Below are positions 18,484 through 30,000 of a stretch of DNA of 64,000 nucleotides, piece after piece. The DNA comes from Cyprinodon diabolis. Lineage: Eukaryota > Chordata > Actinopteri > Cyprinodontiformes > Cyprinodontidae. How positions within the stretch are numbered: the stretch's first letter is position 1; each line of letters starts with the position of its first letter. The notes under the pieces are model-generated. The model was given only the letters and a program-made list of their open reading frames with translations, searched no databases and was not told where the DNA came from. The DNA lies in NCBI GenBank assembly GCA_030533445.1, contig CM060065.1:52901964-52965963 (forward strand), given 5' to 3'. A program made the translations under genes and the position numbers.

Positions 18484-21404
18484 TTAAAAAATTCTAGGAA
18501 CCACTAGTAAACCTGCAGATTGAGAGCGAAGTGCTCTGTTAGGAACATAAGGAACAATCAGATCTCTGATATCAGATGGAGCTTGGCCATTTAAGGCTTT
18601 ATATGTGAGAAGGAGGATTTTAAATTCTATTCTTGATTTAACAGGAAGCCAATGAAGAGAAGCCAGGATAGGAGAGATATGATCTCTCTTTTTAATTTTC
18701 ATCAGAACTCTGGCTGCAGCATTTTGGATCAGCTGAAGGCTTTTAACTACAGTTGGTGGACTTCCTGATAGTAAAGAATTACAATAGTCCAGCCTTGAAG
18801 TAACAAATGCATGGACTAGTTTCTCAGCATCACCCCTGGACAGGAGATTTCTAATTTTTGCAATGTTCCTCAGATGAAAGAAGGAAATTCTAGAAACCTC
18901 TTTGATCTGGGATTTAAATGACAGGTCCTGATCAAAAATAACACCAAGATTTTTTACTTTATTATCTGAAATCAGTTTAATCCCATCCAAATGAAGTGAC
19001 TGGCTAATCAGCTTCTTTTTCAGAGACTCTGGTCCAAAGACTATAACTTCTGTTTTGTCTGCATTCAGAAGCAGAAAGTTAAGAGTCATCCAGGTTTTTA
19101 TGTCTTCAGACATGCCTGTAATCTATGTAATGGGTTAGCTTCATCTGGATTTATAGACAGATATAGCTGGGTATCATCAGCATAACAGTGGAAATTAATC
19201 CCATGCTGTCTAATAACTCTACCAATTGGGAGCATGTATAAAGTAAAGAGAATTGGTCCTAGCACTGATCCCTGTGGTACTCCACAGGTAACCTTTGAGT
19301 GTGTTGAAGATCTATCATTAACATAAACAAACTGAATTCGATCAGATAGATAGGATTTAAACCAGTCTAGTGCTGTTCCTTTAATTCCAACAAAATATTC
19401 AAGTCTTTCTAAAAGAATATTATGGTCAACTGTATCAAATGCAGCACTAAGATCCAACAGGACGAGCACAGATACAAGTCCATTATCTGAGGCCATGAGA
19501 ATATCATTAGTGACTTTCACCAGAGCTGTTTCAGTGCTATGATGAGCTCTAAAGCCAGACTGAAACTCTTCAAAAAGTTCATTATGGTGTAAGTGGTCGC
19601 AAACCTGTTTGGCAACTACTTTCTCAAGAATTTTGGATAAGAAAGGAAGATTGGATATAGGTCTATAATTAACCAAGTCATCTGGGTCAAGAGACGGTTT
19701 CTTAAGCAGAGGTTTAATTACAGCAACCTTAAAAGCTTTAGGTACATATCCCTGTAACAGAGATAGATTAATCACATCTAAAATGGAGGAGGAGATCAAA
19801 GGGAATACCTCCTTAAATAACCTGGTTGGAACTGGATCTAACATACAAGTTGAAGGCTTAGATGAAGACAATAATTTTGCTAATTCAGAAAGTTCAACTG
19901 GATCAAAGCAGTCTAAACCCGGTTCAGATTCCATGACTACCTCAGGTACAATCGCGGATAGAGGAGTGCTTATGATCTTATTTTTAATAAGATCAATCTT
20001 ATTTATAAAGAATCCCATAAAATCATTGCTGTTAAGAGCAGGTGGAATGGACGGTTCAACAGAGCTATGGCTCTGGGTGAGTTTGGCAACTGTATTAAAA
20101 AGAAATCTAGGATTATTCTTATTCTCCTCTATTAATGAGGAGAAGTATGCTGCTCTTGCTTTACAAAGGGTCCTCTTATACAGCAGTAAACCATTTTTCC
20201 AGACTGGGAAGGACTCCTGCAGGCCTGTGGAGCGATATTTTCTCTCCAGTTTCCTAGCATTTTGCTTCAAAGTACGCAGCTCTGCATTAAACCAAGGAGC
20301 AAGCTTTCTATTTTTAACGGTTTTCATTTTCAAAGGAGCTGCGTTGTCTAAGGCAGTACGCAGAGAACTAGCAACCCCATCAACAAAATCATCAACCTGT
20401 GAAGGGGAATAAGCTATACTTTTGCACTCTGCAGCACTGCTCAGCGACACAGAGGAGAGAGAAAGTGAAGCCGATTCTTTAAAATTTATAACTGCACTAT
20501 CTGATAAAGATCTACTAAAATTGAACCTTCTTTTGGGGGAGGAGAACTCTGTTAAAGTAATCCTGAAGGTTATTAGAAAGTGGTCAGAGAGGACAGGGTT
20601 GTGAGGAAATACTGTTATTTCTTCACATTCTATGCCGTATGTCAGCACAAGATCCAAAGTATGAAGATGAGAATGTGTGGGACTATTCACATTTTGAACA
20701 AAGCCAATAGTGTCTAAGATAGCATTAAAGGCTGCTCTTAAGCTATCGCCTTCAATGTCAGCATGGATGTTAAAATCTCCCACTATGATGACCCTGTCAG
20801 TATTTAATACCAAATCAGAAAGGAACTCTGAAAACTCATCTAAACATTCAGAGTAAGGACCTGGCGGACGATACAAAGTTACAAGAAGAAGAGGTTTTCT
20901 TGCCTTGAAATTTGGATGAGGGAAATTAAGGGTTAAATGTTCAAAAGAGTTGTAGGTATTAACTGTTTTGGGAGTAATCAGTAAGTCAGACTGGAAGATT
21001 GTTGCTACTCCTCCTCCTCGCCCAGAACTTCTGGGTATGTGAAAATTTAAATAGCTTGAAGGAGTTGCCTCGTTTATGCTCACATAATCCTCTTGCTGCA
21101 GCCAGGTTTCTGTAAGGCAAAACAAGTCAATGTGATTATCACAAATCAAGTCATTAACTAGCAGACTTTTAGAGGAAAGAGATCTTATGTTAAACAGACC
21201 GCATTTAATTGTTTTAACTTTTTCCCCAATTGGAGTTATTTTGATTTTAATTAGATTATCATGATTTACTCCTTTGGGAATCTTTGCTAATTTATTAGAT
21301 TTTGGTCGTGGGCAAGACACTGTCTGGATGGAGTAAAGAGTGGGTAACAGTAGAGAAGCTGCAGAGATGTGTGTTAAACTACAACTCTGCTTCCTGGTCT
21401 GCAC
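18484..21404 (-). pseudogene. LINE ORF2: endonuclease-reverse transcriptase, frameshifted
   Basis: Enzyme for target-primed reverse transcription. The main frame 21404-19098 (768 aa) starts MQTRKQ. It holds an apurinic-type endonuclease (about residues 65-290: [31 protein letters not shown]) and reverse-transcriptase blocks ([65 protein letters not shown] with the catalytic Asp pair). It then shifts frame near 19098-19113 and continues as a second frame to 18484 ([48 protein letters not shown]). A further +1 T in a T-run at about 18484-18490 gives a stop just before the C-terminal end; another copy of the family (10857) reads through there. Starts 10 nt after the ORF1 stop. Confidence 0.93.
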
Positions 21405-21413
21405 CCTGGGTGG

Positions 21414-22274
21414 TCAGGGTTTTGGAGGACTAATAAATGTGGCCAGATTCCTAGAAAGAAGAGCTGCACCATCCAAAGTGGGATGGATGCCGTCTCTCCG
21501 AATCAGACCAGGCTTTCCCCAAAAGGATTGCCAATTATTAATGTAGCCCACGTTGTTTTCAGGACACCACCTAGACAACCAGCGGTTGAATGACGACATG
21601 CGGCTAAACATGTCATCACTGGTCAGATCAGGGAGGGGACCAGAGAAAATTACGGAGTCCGACATTTTTTTGGCAAACTTACACACCGAAGCAACACTAA
21701 TTTTAGTGACCTCCGATCGGCGTAACCGGGTGTCATTACCACCAGCGTGAATAACAATCTTACTGTATTTAACCTTATCCTTAGCCAGTAGTTTCAGGTA
21801 GGATTTGATGTCGCCCGTTCTGGCCCCCGGCAAACATTTGACTATGGTCCCTGGTGTCTCTAATGCCACGTTTCTGACTATGGAGCTGCCAATCACCAGA
21901 GTGGGCTTCTCAGTGGGTGTGTCACTGAGTGGAGAAAACCGGTTAGAAACGTGAACGGGTTGGTGGTGACCAGTGGGCAGGGATCCATGACTACGCTTTC
22001 TGCGTACAGTTACCCAATCGCCTGGCTGCTCAGGCACTTTTGGAGGAGAGCTACGTGGGGGGCCTACTTTAACTCCTGGATGTTCAACAGCCTGAAGCCT
22101 GGATTCTAACTCTGACACCCTCGCCTCCAAAGCTACAAAAATACTACACTTATTACACATCCCATTATCACTAAAGGAGGCAGAGGAATAACTGAACATC
22201 TGACACAGAGAGCAGGAGAGAGCAGAGGAAGAAGGAAGAGTTGGAAAAGAGAGGGAGGGAGAGAGAGAAGCCAT
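21414..22274 (-). CDS. LINE ORF1: coiled-coil plus SGNH esterase domain
   Basis: A 286-aa protein, frame intact. The N-terminus has a CSLC...CNKC cysteine pair arrangement (residues 21-43) that could bind zinc. Then comes a short coiled-coil-like segment (about 46-64), a basic linker, and an SGNH/GDSL-type hydrolase domain (about 125-280) with block [10 protein letters not shown], block III HAGGND and block V DGIHPT containing the likely catalytic Asp-His. Esterase-bearing ORF1 proteins are known in CR1-like LINEs and are thought to act in the ribonucleoprotein. ORF2 begins 10 nt downstream on the same strand, which suggests re-initiation. Confidence 0.88.
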   Translation of the reverse strand: MASLSPSLSFPTLPSSSALSCSLCQMFSYSSASFSDNGMCNKCSIFVALEARVSELESRLQAVEHPGVKVGPPRSSPPKVPEQPGDWVTVRRKRSHGSLPTGHHQPVHVSNRFSPLSDTPTEKPTLVIGSSIVRNVALETPGTIVKCLPGARTGDIKSYLKLLAKDKVKYSKIVIHAGGNDTRLRRSEVTKISVASVCKFAKKMSDSVIFSGPLPDLTSDDMFSRMSSFNRWLSRWCPENNVGYINNWQSFWGKPGLIRRDGIHPTLDGAALLSRNLATFISPPKP

Positions 22275-22550
22275 AGCAATGCTAAGCTAGCGCTAGCCTA
22301 GGCTAGCTACTCCTTGCTATCAGAAATAAAACCGTGTGAAACTGACAAGTGCTCAGTAGAAAAGTGCAGCAGAAGGTGCTATGTTTTAAAGTAGTCAGTT
22401 AGAGTTACTTAGATACAGAGATATCACAGAGAAAATAACTTAACGTCAGATGGAGTTCCTCCCGGACAGCTGCAGCAGCTGCACACTCAGTTAATCCAAA
22501 ACTGAGTGATCAGTGGGCAAAAATTATTTTAACATGTTTTTAAGTGAGGA

Positions 22551-23029
22551 AGTCCACCTGTGCACTTAGTTCATTCAGACTACGATCCTGACTTCAAATA
22601 TTATTTCACTTTCCGACCCGCTCAGACCCCCGTACAGCAGCGGTGCTCTGTCACTGGGAATCCCCTTCAATGCAGCCTCTAGCCAAGTCGCCTCTTCGCG
22701 GTTTTCCACTGCTGTTCGCGGCGACTGGAAGGCGTTTTTAGTGTTTGTAATCCAAACTGCAGGCAGCAGGATAATAAAAGCCAACATATTCTGCCGGCAG
22801 GTTTCTACATTTTAAGTTAATTTAGGCGTTAATAAACTGTTTCAGAGGAGTGATCATAGCGCTCTCCATCAGCAGTGCTGCGTCTGACTCCCTGCCAGCT
22901 CCCAGATCAGCTTCTCTCATTGGTTGATGAGGCGCGTCCAGCAGCTGCTGCTTCTGAAGCACAGACCCTTTTAGCTTTATTTAGAATCTGCATTGCCCCG
23001 CATATTACTATCTTTGAACGTTCCTATAT
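22551..23029. other. Unassigned segment
   Basis: A minus-strand frame 22575-22787 starts MLAFIILLPAVWIT, which looks like a signal peptide, but only 70 codons are open. There is no homology I recognise and it may be part of a LINE 5' region. GC content is higher than its surroundings. Not called as a gene. Confidence 0.3.
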
Positions 23030-23690
23030 TTTTGAACGTGTGCTGATATATTGCATTGAATGTGAAGAAATACAAATATTTCCTCACAACCCTGTCCTCT
23101 CTGAGCGCTTTAGTAGCCTTCAAGCTTACTTCAAAATCTCCTCCCCCAAAAAGGTTTTACTTTTGCAGACGTTATCAGATAATGCAGAAATACATTTTAA
23201 AGAATCTGCTCCCTTTTTTATCTCTTCTGTATAACAGAACAATCCTGCAGCGGGTAACCATTTCATTCATCTCTTTTTACAGATTAATGATATTGTTGAA
23301 AGTACGTCGCCTTACCTGCTGCTTTAGACACCAGAAAAAAGGAGACATTTCTTCATAGGAGGCTAATTTAGGAACGTTAAAACATAATGTCACTGGAGAG
23401 GAAATGTACACATCTAGGAATCTGTCTGTTTCTGTCTCATTGAAGCCGTCAATCTTGCCAGAAGGCTGCGACACTGTGACTGATCCTGGTTCTGCTGAAG
23501 TTTCTTCCTGTTAAAAATGGAGTTTTTCTTTTCTATGCATAAAGAAGGAGCAAATCCTGCAAAGTCAATGACTGGAAACAATATTAACCGATCCATCAGG
23601 ATAATCTGATAAAATTCTCTGTAAAACGCCTTCAGATGACATGTGCTGTGAATTGCTGCTATATAAATAACCTGAAATGGATTTTATATA
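23030..23690 (+). pseudogene. Internally deleted L2-type LINE copy
   Basis: Plus strand 23045-23235 reads [23 protein letters not shown] and LSDNAEIHFKESA, matching the ORF2 endonuclease region of the 17.6-22.5 kb LINE. From about 23480 it jumps to the 3'UTR (TCCTGGTTCTGCTGAAGTTT) and the tail (CAGATGACATGTGCTGTGAA) ending near 23680. Most of the reverse transcriptase is missing. Confidence 0.8.
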
Positions 23691-24343
23691 TTCATCCATC
23701 CATAAATCCATCCTTCATTCATCCATTCATATGTCAACATAGTGCAACTGCAGCCAGTAGCTTTCAGTCTTTTATATTTTTACCAGAAGCTTTTCTCCAT
23801 TTTTTACATCATTGTTGTGATTCTGCACTGTAAAACAAACTAAATCAACTCATTTCCATTTCCTGCAGCATTATATCAGTCGCCTTTCTTAGAACATCGG
23901 AATAAAAACTAAATGTCAGCAGAACACTTGCACATCAAAGCTTAGTTCAAACTTATAAACTTATGCATTCCCTGAACCTCGTGTGAATTTTTTTTAGTTT
24001 TCCTTGAATATCAACTCTGATCAATTTAGTTTGCTAAATTCAGAAAGAGAAGAAACAAAGAGAGGAAAAGGCAACCAGAGCCCCACAGCTGGACTCAGAC
24101 TGGGAACGATTTTCGGAAACATCCCAACCTGGCAACAATGCGCGAAACACAGGAAACGTTAGCCTCTAGATGCAAAACCCCATCATGCACCACAACATAG
24201 TTTTGCAAAATATTCTAACATAAATTCACCAAATTCAAGAGGAACATCATAGTTGGTTTAAAGAAAGCATTTTAGTTTTATTATAATTTAGTTTATTACA
24301 GTTTGAAGAAATAGAAAATGACACCATATGCCAATGGTCACAA
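23691..24343. other. Non-coding stretch
   Basis: CCATC/ATTCATCC simple sequence at 23690-23740, otherwise AT-rich sequence with no gene or repeat recognised. Confidence 0.4.
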
Positions 24344-24348
24344 GGATG
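24344..24348. repeat. Target-site duplication GGATG (left of solo LTR 2)
   Basis: GGATG at 24344-24348 recurs directly after the LTR at 25089-25093. Confidence 0.9.
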
Positions 24349-24369
24349 TGTTGGGATCCTGAGGCTTGC

Positions 24370-24382
24370 CCACCAGAGGGCG
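24370..24382 (+). promoter_or_regulatory. CTCF-core-like motif 1 in solo LTR 2
   Basis: CCACCAGAGGGCG, full match to the CTCF core consensus. Confidence 0.5.
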
Positions 24383-24445
24383 CCGAGGATCCCTTCCTAG
24401 GGGTTTTTTGTTACTGTTGGGATCTGGGGTTCTGTCTACCTTTCT

Positions 24446-24458
24446 CCACCAGAGGGCG
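24446..24458 (+). promoter_or_regulatory. CTCF-core-like motif 2 in solo LTR 2
   Basis: A second CCACCAGAGGGCG, 76 bp after the first and in the same orientation. Confidence 0.5.
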
Positions 24459-25093
24459 TATTGGATCTCCTGAAGCTGGAGCTGACTTCACCAGCTGTTT
24501 CTCATCTGCTCATCAGGAGACCAGTACTTAAGCGGGCTGAGGACCACACTCCAGTGCCAGAGTGTTTAGTCAGTTATGGTACAGCAAACCCTGAGCCAAC
24601 CTGCCTGCCTTGTCTCCTGACTACGAGTCCTGAACCTGATCCATTTCGTCTTCTCTGCTTCCCAGGTTGAACCTGTCTGAAACCAGAAACCCCCTTAAGA
24701 GTTTCTCTGTTGGAAATCTGTCTGTCTGACCTCAGAAGAACCCTGGAGAACCAAACCAGTCAAAGATCTGCTAATCTGCCAAGGACCTGCCAGCCGGCTC
24801 TCAGAAGAATCTGGAAGGGAAACTCAAACCTGGTGATCTACAAGCTCTTTACCAAGCTCAGCCTCCACCAAGCCCTCAGCCTGCCGACAGCCTCTGAACC
24901 CTCCTGGTTCCCCCCTCTGCCGCTCAGCTCAATCTCCAGAACAGTAACCCAGTCGTGACCAGCCCTGGACCTGATTACCCCCCTGATCTGTTTTCTGTAC
25001 CATTTATTAATTAAACCTTTGAACTTTTTCCCCAGTCTCTGTGTGTGTGTTCTGCATGTGGGCTAGGAACCAAAACCCAAACATGACAGGATG

Positions 25094-26977
25094 AGCATGA
25101 AGGAAGGGCTCTATATACTGCATGCATCATTTAGGTGGTTAACATTGGGTTAGTTCATGAGCTCCTCAGGTTATTTACTGTCACAGGTTGGAGCTTCAGC
25201 CGGAGAGGAAGTGTTGGAGCCGCTGTGATTGAAGGAGGGCCGGCCCTCGCATGCTGAAACTAGGACCGACCCACCGGGTAAATGCCGCTATCACAGATCA
25301 CCATTCCCAGCCTGGATGGATTCACCTTAGAGCATCACTACTTTGCAAAAGCTCAGAAAAAGAAAGAAATGTGCTACACAGGTGAAAGTGGACTTATTTC
25401 TAATGTTGTGTGATTAAGATATATTTTCTTTGTTTGGTGAATCTTTGTTGGCTGTCCTCAGCTGCACCACATCAGGCTCTATTGGTGACCAGAATGAAGC
25501 TGTTGGTGTTTTAGCAGAGAATCACCGAACTTCCGAACTCCGCCTCCAGCTTCTGTGATTTGATCCGACCGTAAACAGCTTCAGAGGTTTCACATCAAGC
25601 TGATTGAAACTGCAAGTTTTCTGGATTTACTGGAGCGTTCAGTGAAACCGAAGGTCTGAAGGAAAGTTCATTTAAGGAGTCATTAAGTGTAAGCGGCTCC
25701 TTTCTGGGTCGAGCGGCAATGTGTGACCCATTTCCAGCGGCTCATTATCATTTCTGACAGGATTACTTAATGAACTCTGGTTATATTTTATGACTTGATG
25801 TGTTTGTTTTTTATTGGTGTGGTTCAGCAGAATTAATAATGTCTCTTATCATTCTCGGCAGATCCATAAAACTTCACAGCGGCTGGTATTATTCCAGGAA
25901 CCCTGATGATCTCTGCCGTCCTCGCGGCGTGGATGAAAACACGGCGGCGTGGACCAAGGCTGCTGTCAGCTCTCCGGCTGAGGCAGTGCCAAGATCTCAT
26001 TCTGTGAATGAAACCGTGACGGCTGTCAGAGGGGATCTCCTCTATTCTTAGTTCTGCTGTCTAAATATTTACCCAGCAGCCTTTGTTCCCCTGCAGCGAA
26101 CCGAGGAGCAGCAGAACCTCTCCTGTAAACTGTCTGCCTCCAGCAGGACGTCTGCACACTGTCGCCTGCCAGCCAGGGCCCAGTCCGATGCATCAGATCC
26201 AGAGCCTGGACCGTGGACTGAGCCTCTATTCAGACTTAGAGCAGAACCAGGATCTAGATTTTAGAAGGACTTCATCCCACATGGTGATAGCTCCACTTCC
26301 GGTCCTCAGAATGGCATCCATCTGGTTCTAATACAGAAAGTCTATCTGACTCTCTGCATGCAGGGATGGAAATAAACCGGAATAAGAAACCTGGTTCTGG
26401 TCTGGTTCTGGGTCCACATCAGCATTCACTGGTTCCATTTGAATAAACATACTGGGCTGCAGACGAAGTTCTGCTTTGATTGTTTATGACTTCAGCAGAG
26501 CAGAAACTAAACTATTTGTTTGGTTCTCCTCGATTAATCAACAATTATTTCCTGATTATTTCCTGATTGGACCGGAACCTTTCCAGGGCAAACCCGCTTT
26601 TCAACCATAAGCTGCTACTGATAGGCGCTAGCCCCTTTATGCTGATGTAGGAACGGTAGAAGATGGATGGACTGAATCAGAGGAGATGTTGCTGCATAGC
26701 AGATTTTCTTCACAATCAGAACCTGGTGAAGCTAAAACTTCTAGCTGAGGATGGAGCTCAAATGCAAACGGAAAAAGTTTTTCCATCTTAAATGAAAAAG
26801 TATTTTTATGTTTTGTGAAATTGCTTTGATTTGTTCTTTCAGCAAATGACCTCTTTTAGATGCCGGAGCTTAACAATTATCAGATTACTAAATGAGTTCA
26901 GTGATCAATCAGGTGATTGATTGTTTCATCTCTGACCAGGAGCAAGGCGGCTGAATAGAAGAGGAGGAAAAATTCAC
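25094..26977. other. Presumed galr1 intron 2: no exon found
   Basis: Single-copy-looking, moderately GC-rich sequence downstream of galr1 exon 2. I looked for exon 3 (TM6, TM7 and the cytoplasmic tail) on the minus strand and saw no frame resembling it. Open frames at 25800-26051 and 26083-26331 on the plus strand have no recognisable content. Confidence 0.5.
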
Positions 26978-27043
26978 CTTTCTCTTGGAGAGCTCAGACC
27001 TCTTGGACATGTTCTTCATCTTTTTGTGGAGGTGCCATAGAAC
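26978..27043 (-). CDS. galr1: galr1 exon 2 (66 nt, intracellular loop 3)
   Basis: Minus strand: acceptor CCCGCAG then 22 codons reading VLWHLHKKMKNMSKRSELSK followed by RK, then donor AAAG|GTGAAT. It has the same length and pattern as the short second exon of vertebrate GALR1 (V-L-x-H-L-H-K-K-x-K-N-M-S-K-x-S-E). Phase 0 on both sides matches exon 1. It is too short to stand out as an open frame. Confidence 0.92.
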
Positions 27044-30000
27044 CTGCGGGAATAAAGCCCAGACATGCGATCAGTTATCATCTGATCCAGAAACCTGCTC
27101 AGAACATCTGAGGGTCACTGATTTCCATCACATCCTTTAACCGACAGATAAATGCATAACGACTTGACTTTCATTCACTATAAACTGGTTTTAAATCATA
27201 TGGAAGAACAGTTTGTAACCATGGAGACAGTTAGGAGCAGCAGGCTAAACCCGTCTTTGCTCCATTTAGTCATGGATTCTCTGATGGATGGTCTGCAGAT
27301 CATCTGCTCACCTTCTGATGAGACTCCACCTGATACAACCTGCTGCCTTCTGATGGACTTTCTACATGAGCCGGTTTCTTGTAAGAAAAAATAATCCAAC
27401 TGTTCAGGCACAATATTATGACCACCAGCAGGGGCAGCCTGAATGACTTCTTAGCCTAAATGAAACAAACTGATCTGATCTGTAACCTGATTCATTTCTA
27501 TGAGAATTATTGCAATTCTGTTGGACCATGTGGACCAGCCTTCATTCATTGACAAATGGAGTCCAACACATCCTGGCTGCGGTTCTTTATTCCTCCTCTT
27601 GCATCACAGATTGGCCCTTCTGTTAAACCTTTAGATGATTCACTTTACCCCATTCTAACACCTGGGTCACAATTATCCAAAGCCTGAATATTATTTACAC
27701 ACCTGCGGAGTGCCACTAGGTCCAGTTCTTGGGCCACCTCTCTAGAGCAGAGGTCACAGATTAGCGGACCGCGGTCCGGATCCAGACCCACCTGCTGGCT
27801 AATCCGGACTCAATCTGATTAAAAATATTTAATTAATAATTACTGCATGTTGTCCAACGACAGTGTCTAACTTCACTTGCGCCTCTTCTCCTGTTAATAC
27901 GGTAAAGCCCTGGGGAGCGTCCGGCTCCAGGCTGCACGTGATCCAAATGAGCCAATGAGCTGTCAGTCTGGGTTGCTGCTGCTGCTACTTTTAGACACAG
28001 CAGGCAAACCTGTGGCAAGCCGGGCGATGGCAAAGAAGGAGAAGACGACGAGAAAAAGAGAGCAGAGAAAGTGTGGACTGCTGGATGAACTGCGGTGAAC
28101 TGGTGAAAGAAAAGTGAAATGGCGTGCGGGCTCTTGGTGGAAGCCATAATACTTTGAGAAAACTTCAAAACGTCTGTGTACAAGTAAAGTTACAAACAGC
28201 CTTGGGTAAACATAATCACTAGAATTCAATTCTATTCACTTTATTTCTATAGCAGCAATTCACATCATGTCATCTCAGGTCACTTTATAGATCCAGTTCA
28301 ACCAGATCATCCAGTCAGATTGATTCAAAGTTTTCTATCCAAGGAAAACCAGCTGATTGCATCGACTCATTGACTCTTCAGCAATCCCTCATCCCACAGT
28401 CAGAATGATTGACAGTTAGGAGGACCAATTATTGAGATGATCCATCCAGAAATAAAAGATCCTCCTGTAGAGTTCAAATTAGGGATACATCTAAATAATC
28501 TTAATAGTTTTAAATATAAAGAAGAAGGACATTCAGGTCCAGTTTGTTTCATCAACCTAGAATTATGTTTAAGCTCTAAGAACCAGAAAAGAATCTCCAT
28601 AAGGACTAAAAATAAAATAAAATGTGTAAAGATGCTGAGGTTTTCCTGACCCTGAGTTTCCCTCAGGCTGACCCATAAACCAGCCTCTGTTTGGGCCTCA
28701 TTAAACAGTATTCATCGAAGTCGAGTTGATTCTTCCCTCTATGACATCATCATGTTAAGTCAGGCAAAGTGAGACCAAGTGTTACTTATAATACATCTTG
28801 CTGCAGCGATGGTTTCAATTAACTCTGCTAATTTAACCCAACCCCTTGGGGAACAGTGGGCTGCCATCGTGGGGCGCCCGGGGAGTGGGGATCGAACTCA
28901 GAACCTCCGGTTTCCAAGCTCTATGCCCTAACAGCTAGACCGCCTTTTTTACATTTACAAACATTTTTCTATAGATTGCTGCATCCTGGATTTAAGTCAC
29001 AACATTTAGGTTTTGATAATCTTCCCTAGAAACTGGGACACCCCTTCCTGCATTTGAAGTTCATGTAAGTAAATAACTGCATATTTAAATATTCACATAC
29101 AAAAGATAAGTGCCACTGTAAGAAATTACACAAGTTTTTTTTTGTTTTTTTTATCAAAATGGAAGATAGAAAAACAATATTTACAAAAAATGAAGTGTGG
29201 GAATTAGGGCTGGGCGATAATTCAATAACGATATATATCGATCGATAGACGTGTGGCGCAATAGAAAAAAATAGGCTCGAAAAAAGTTTGATAAAGAAAC
29301 GCAGTTTTCCTTCCTTCTCATTGTAGCCTAGCATGTAGGTTTATGCTAGTCGCTACTTCCTCCCAACCAATCACAATCGCGGACCCAGGCACGCCGTCAC
29401 CAAGCGCCGCCCTCTCAAACCACAACACAGAGCACATTAAGATGTCGCAGCACGAGAGGCGGAGGAAATTGTTCCAAAGAAGGTTTTTGTTGTTCGCCAG
29501 TCTGGCAGTATTTCGGTCATGGCAAGTCGGACAAAAAACAAACCACAGTCATCTGTAAAATGTGTCAGGAACCAGTGAAACCAGTCTGGTAACACAACCA
29601 ATCATCTCATCATCATCTCAGCCGCTCACACCCGCAGGAGTACGAGCTGTGTAGGCCCCGCCGCGGCTCTGCTCCGAGGAATCTTCTGGAATTTCGGGAA
29701 AATATATATATATATTCAGTTCTGGGCAGTTTCCCACGTAGTTCTAACAATTGAGAGAAAAATGCTGAGGGGCCAAAAACTTCAAAGTAATAACTCAGGT
29801 TAAAGCAGGAAACGGGGGCGGCGGTGGGGGGGCATTTATTTATTTGTTATATTTATTTTGGTCACTTTTCTGGTCACTTTAGTTTATTCTTTGTCAGTAT
29901 TTAATAACATAACTCAGGTCTCTTAAGTTATTTTTCTTTAAAACAATTATGTTATGGTTAAAAAAGTTGGTTAAATAAATTTAATTTGAAGTCTGTGTTT

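Larger units (their letters stand above)
17614..22550 (-). mobile_element. Near full-length LINE of the L2/CR1 group
   Basis: A minus-strand non-LTR retrotransposon. In transcription order it has a 5' region (about 22275-22550, right boundary uncertain), ORF1 with an esterase domain, ORF2 with endonuclease and reverse transcriptase, a 3'UTR (AGGTTTCTTCCTGTTAAAAG at about 17830), and a tail of TGAAT repeats (CTGAATTGAATTGAATTGAA at 17614-17633). There is no poly(A) tail. The 3' microsatellite and esterase ORF1 are typical of CR1/L2-type LINEs. ORF2 has two lesions, so this copy is inactive. Many truncated copies of the same family are in the window. Confidence 0.92.
24349..25088 (+). mobile_element. 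Solo LTR 2, related to the gag-only element
   Basis: A 740-bp LTR starting TGTTGGGATCCTGAGGCTTG and ending AAACATGACA, with perfect 5-bp duplications. Its first 70 bp contain two tandem TGTTGGGATC starts (24349 and 24416), as the gag-only element also does, while solo LTR 1 begins at the second. TACTTAAGC at about 24524 and a start about 31 bp later are placed as in the other LTRs. The open frames inside are not genes. Confidence 0.93.

Noticed and set aside
19783..20412. 209-aa plus-strand frame inside the LINE
   Set aside because: Antisense to the ORF2 endonuclease/RT region; no independent evidence.
22575..22787. 70-aa minus-strand frame with signal-peptide-like start
   Set aside because: Short, no partner exons, next to a LINE 5' region; no family recognised.
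28870..28945. Possible tRNA gene
   Set aside because: A- and B-box-like motifs are present but the arms do not pair and a SINE body follows; it is a SINE head.
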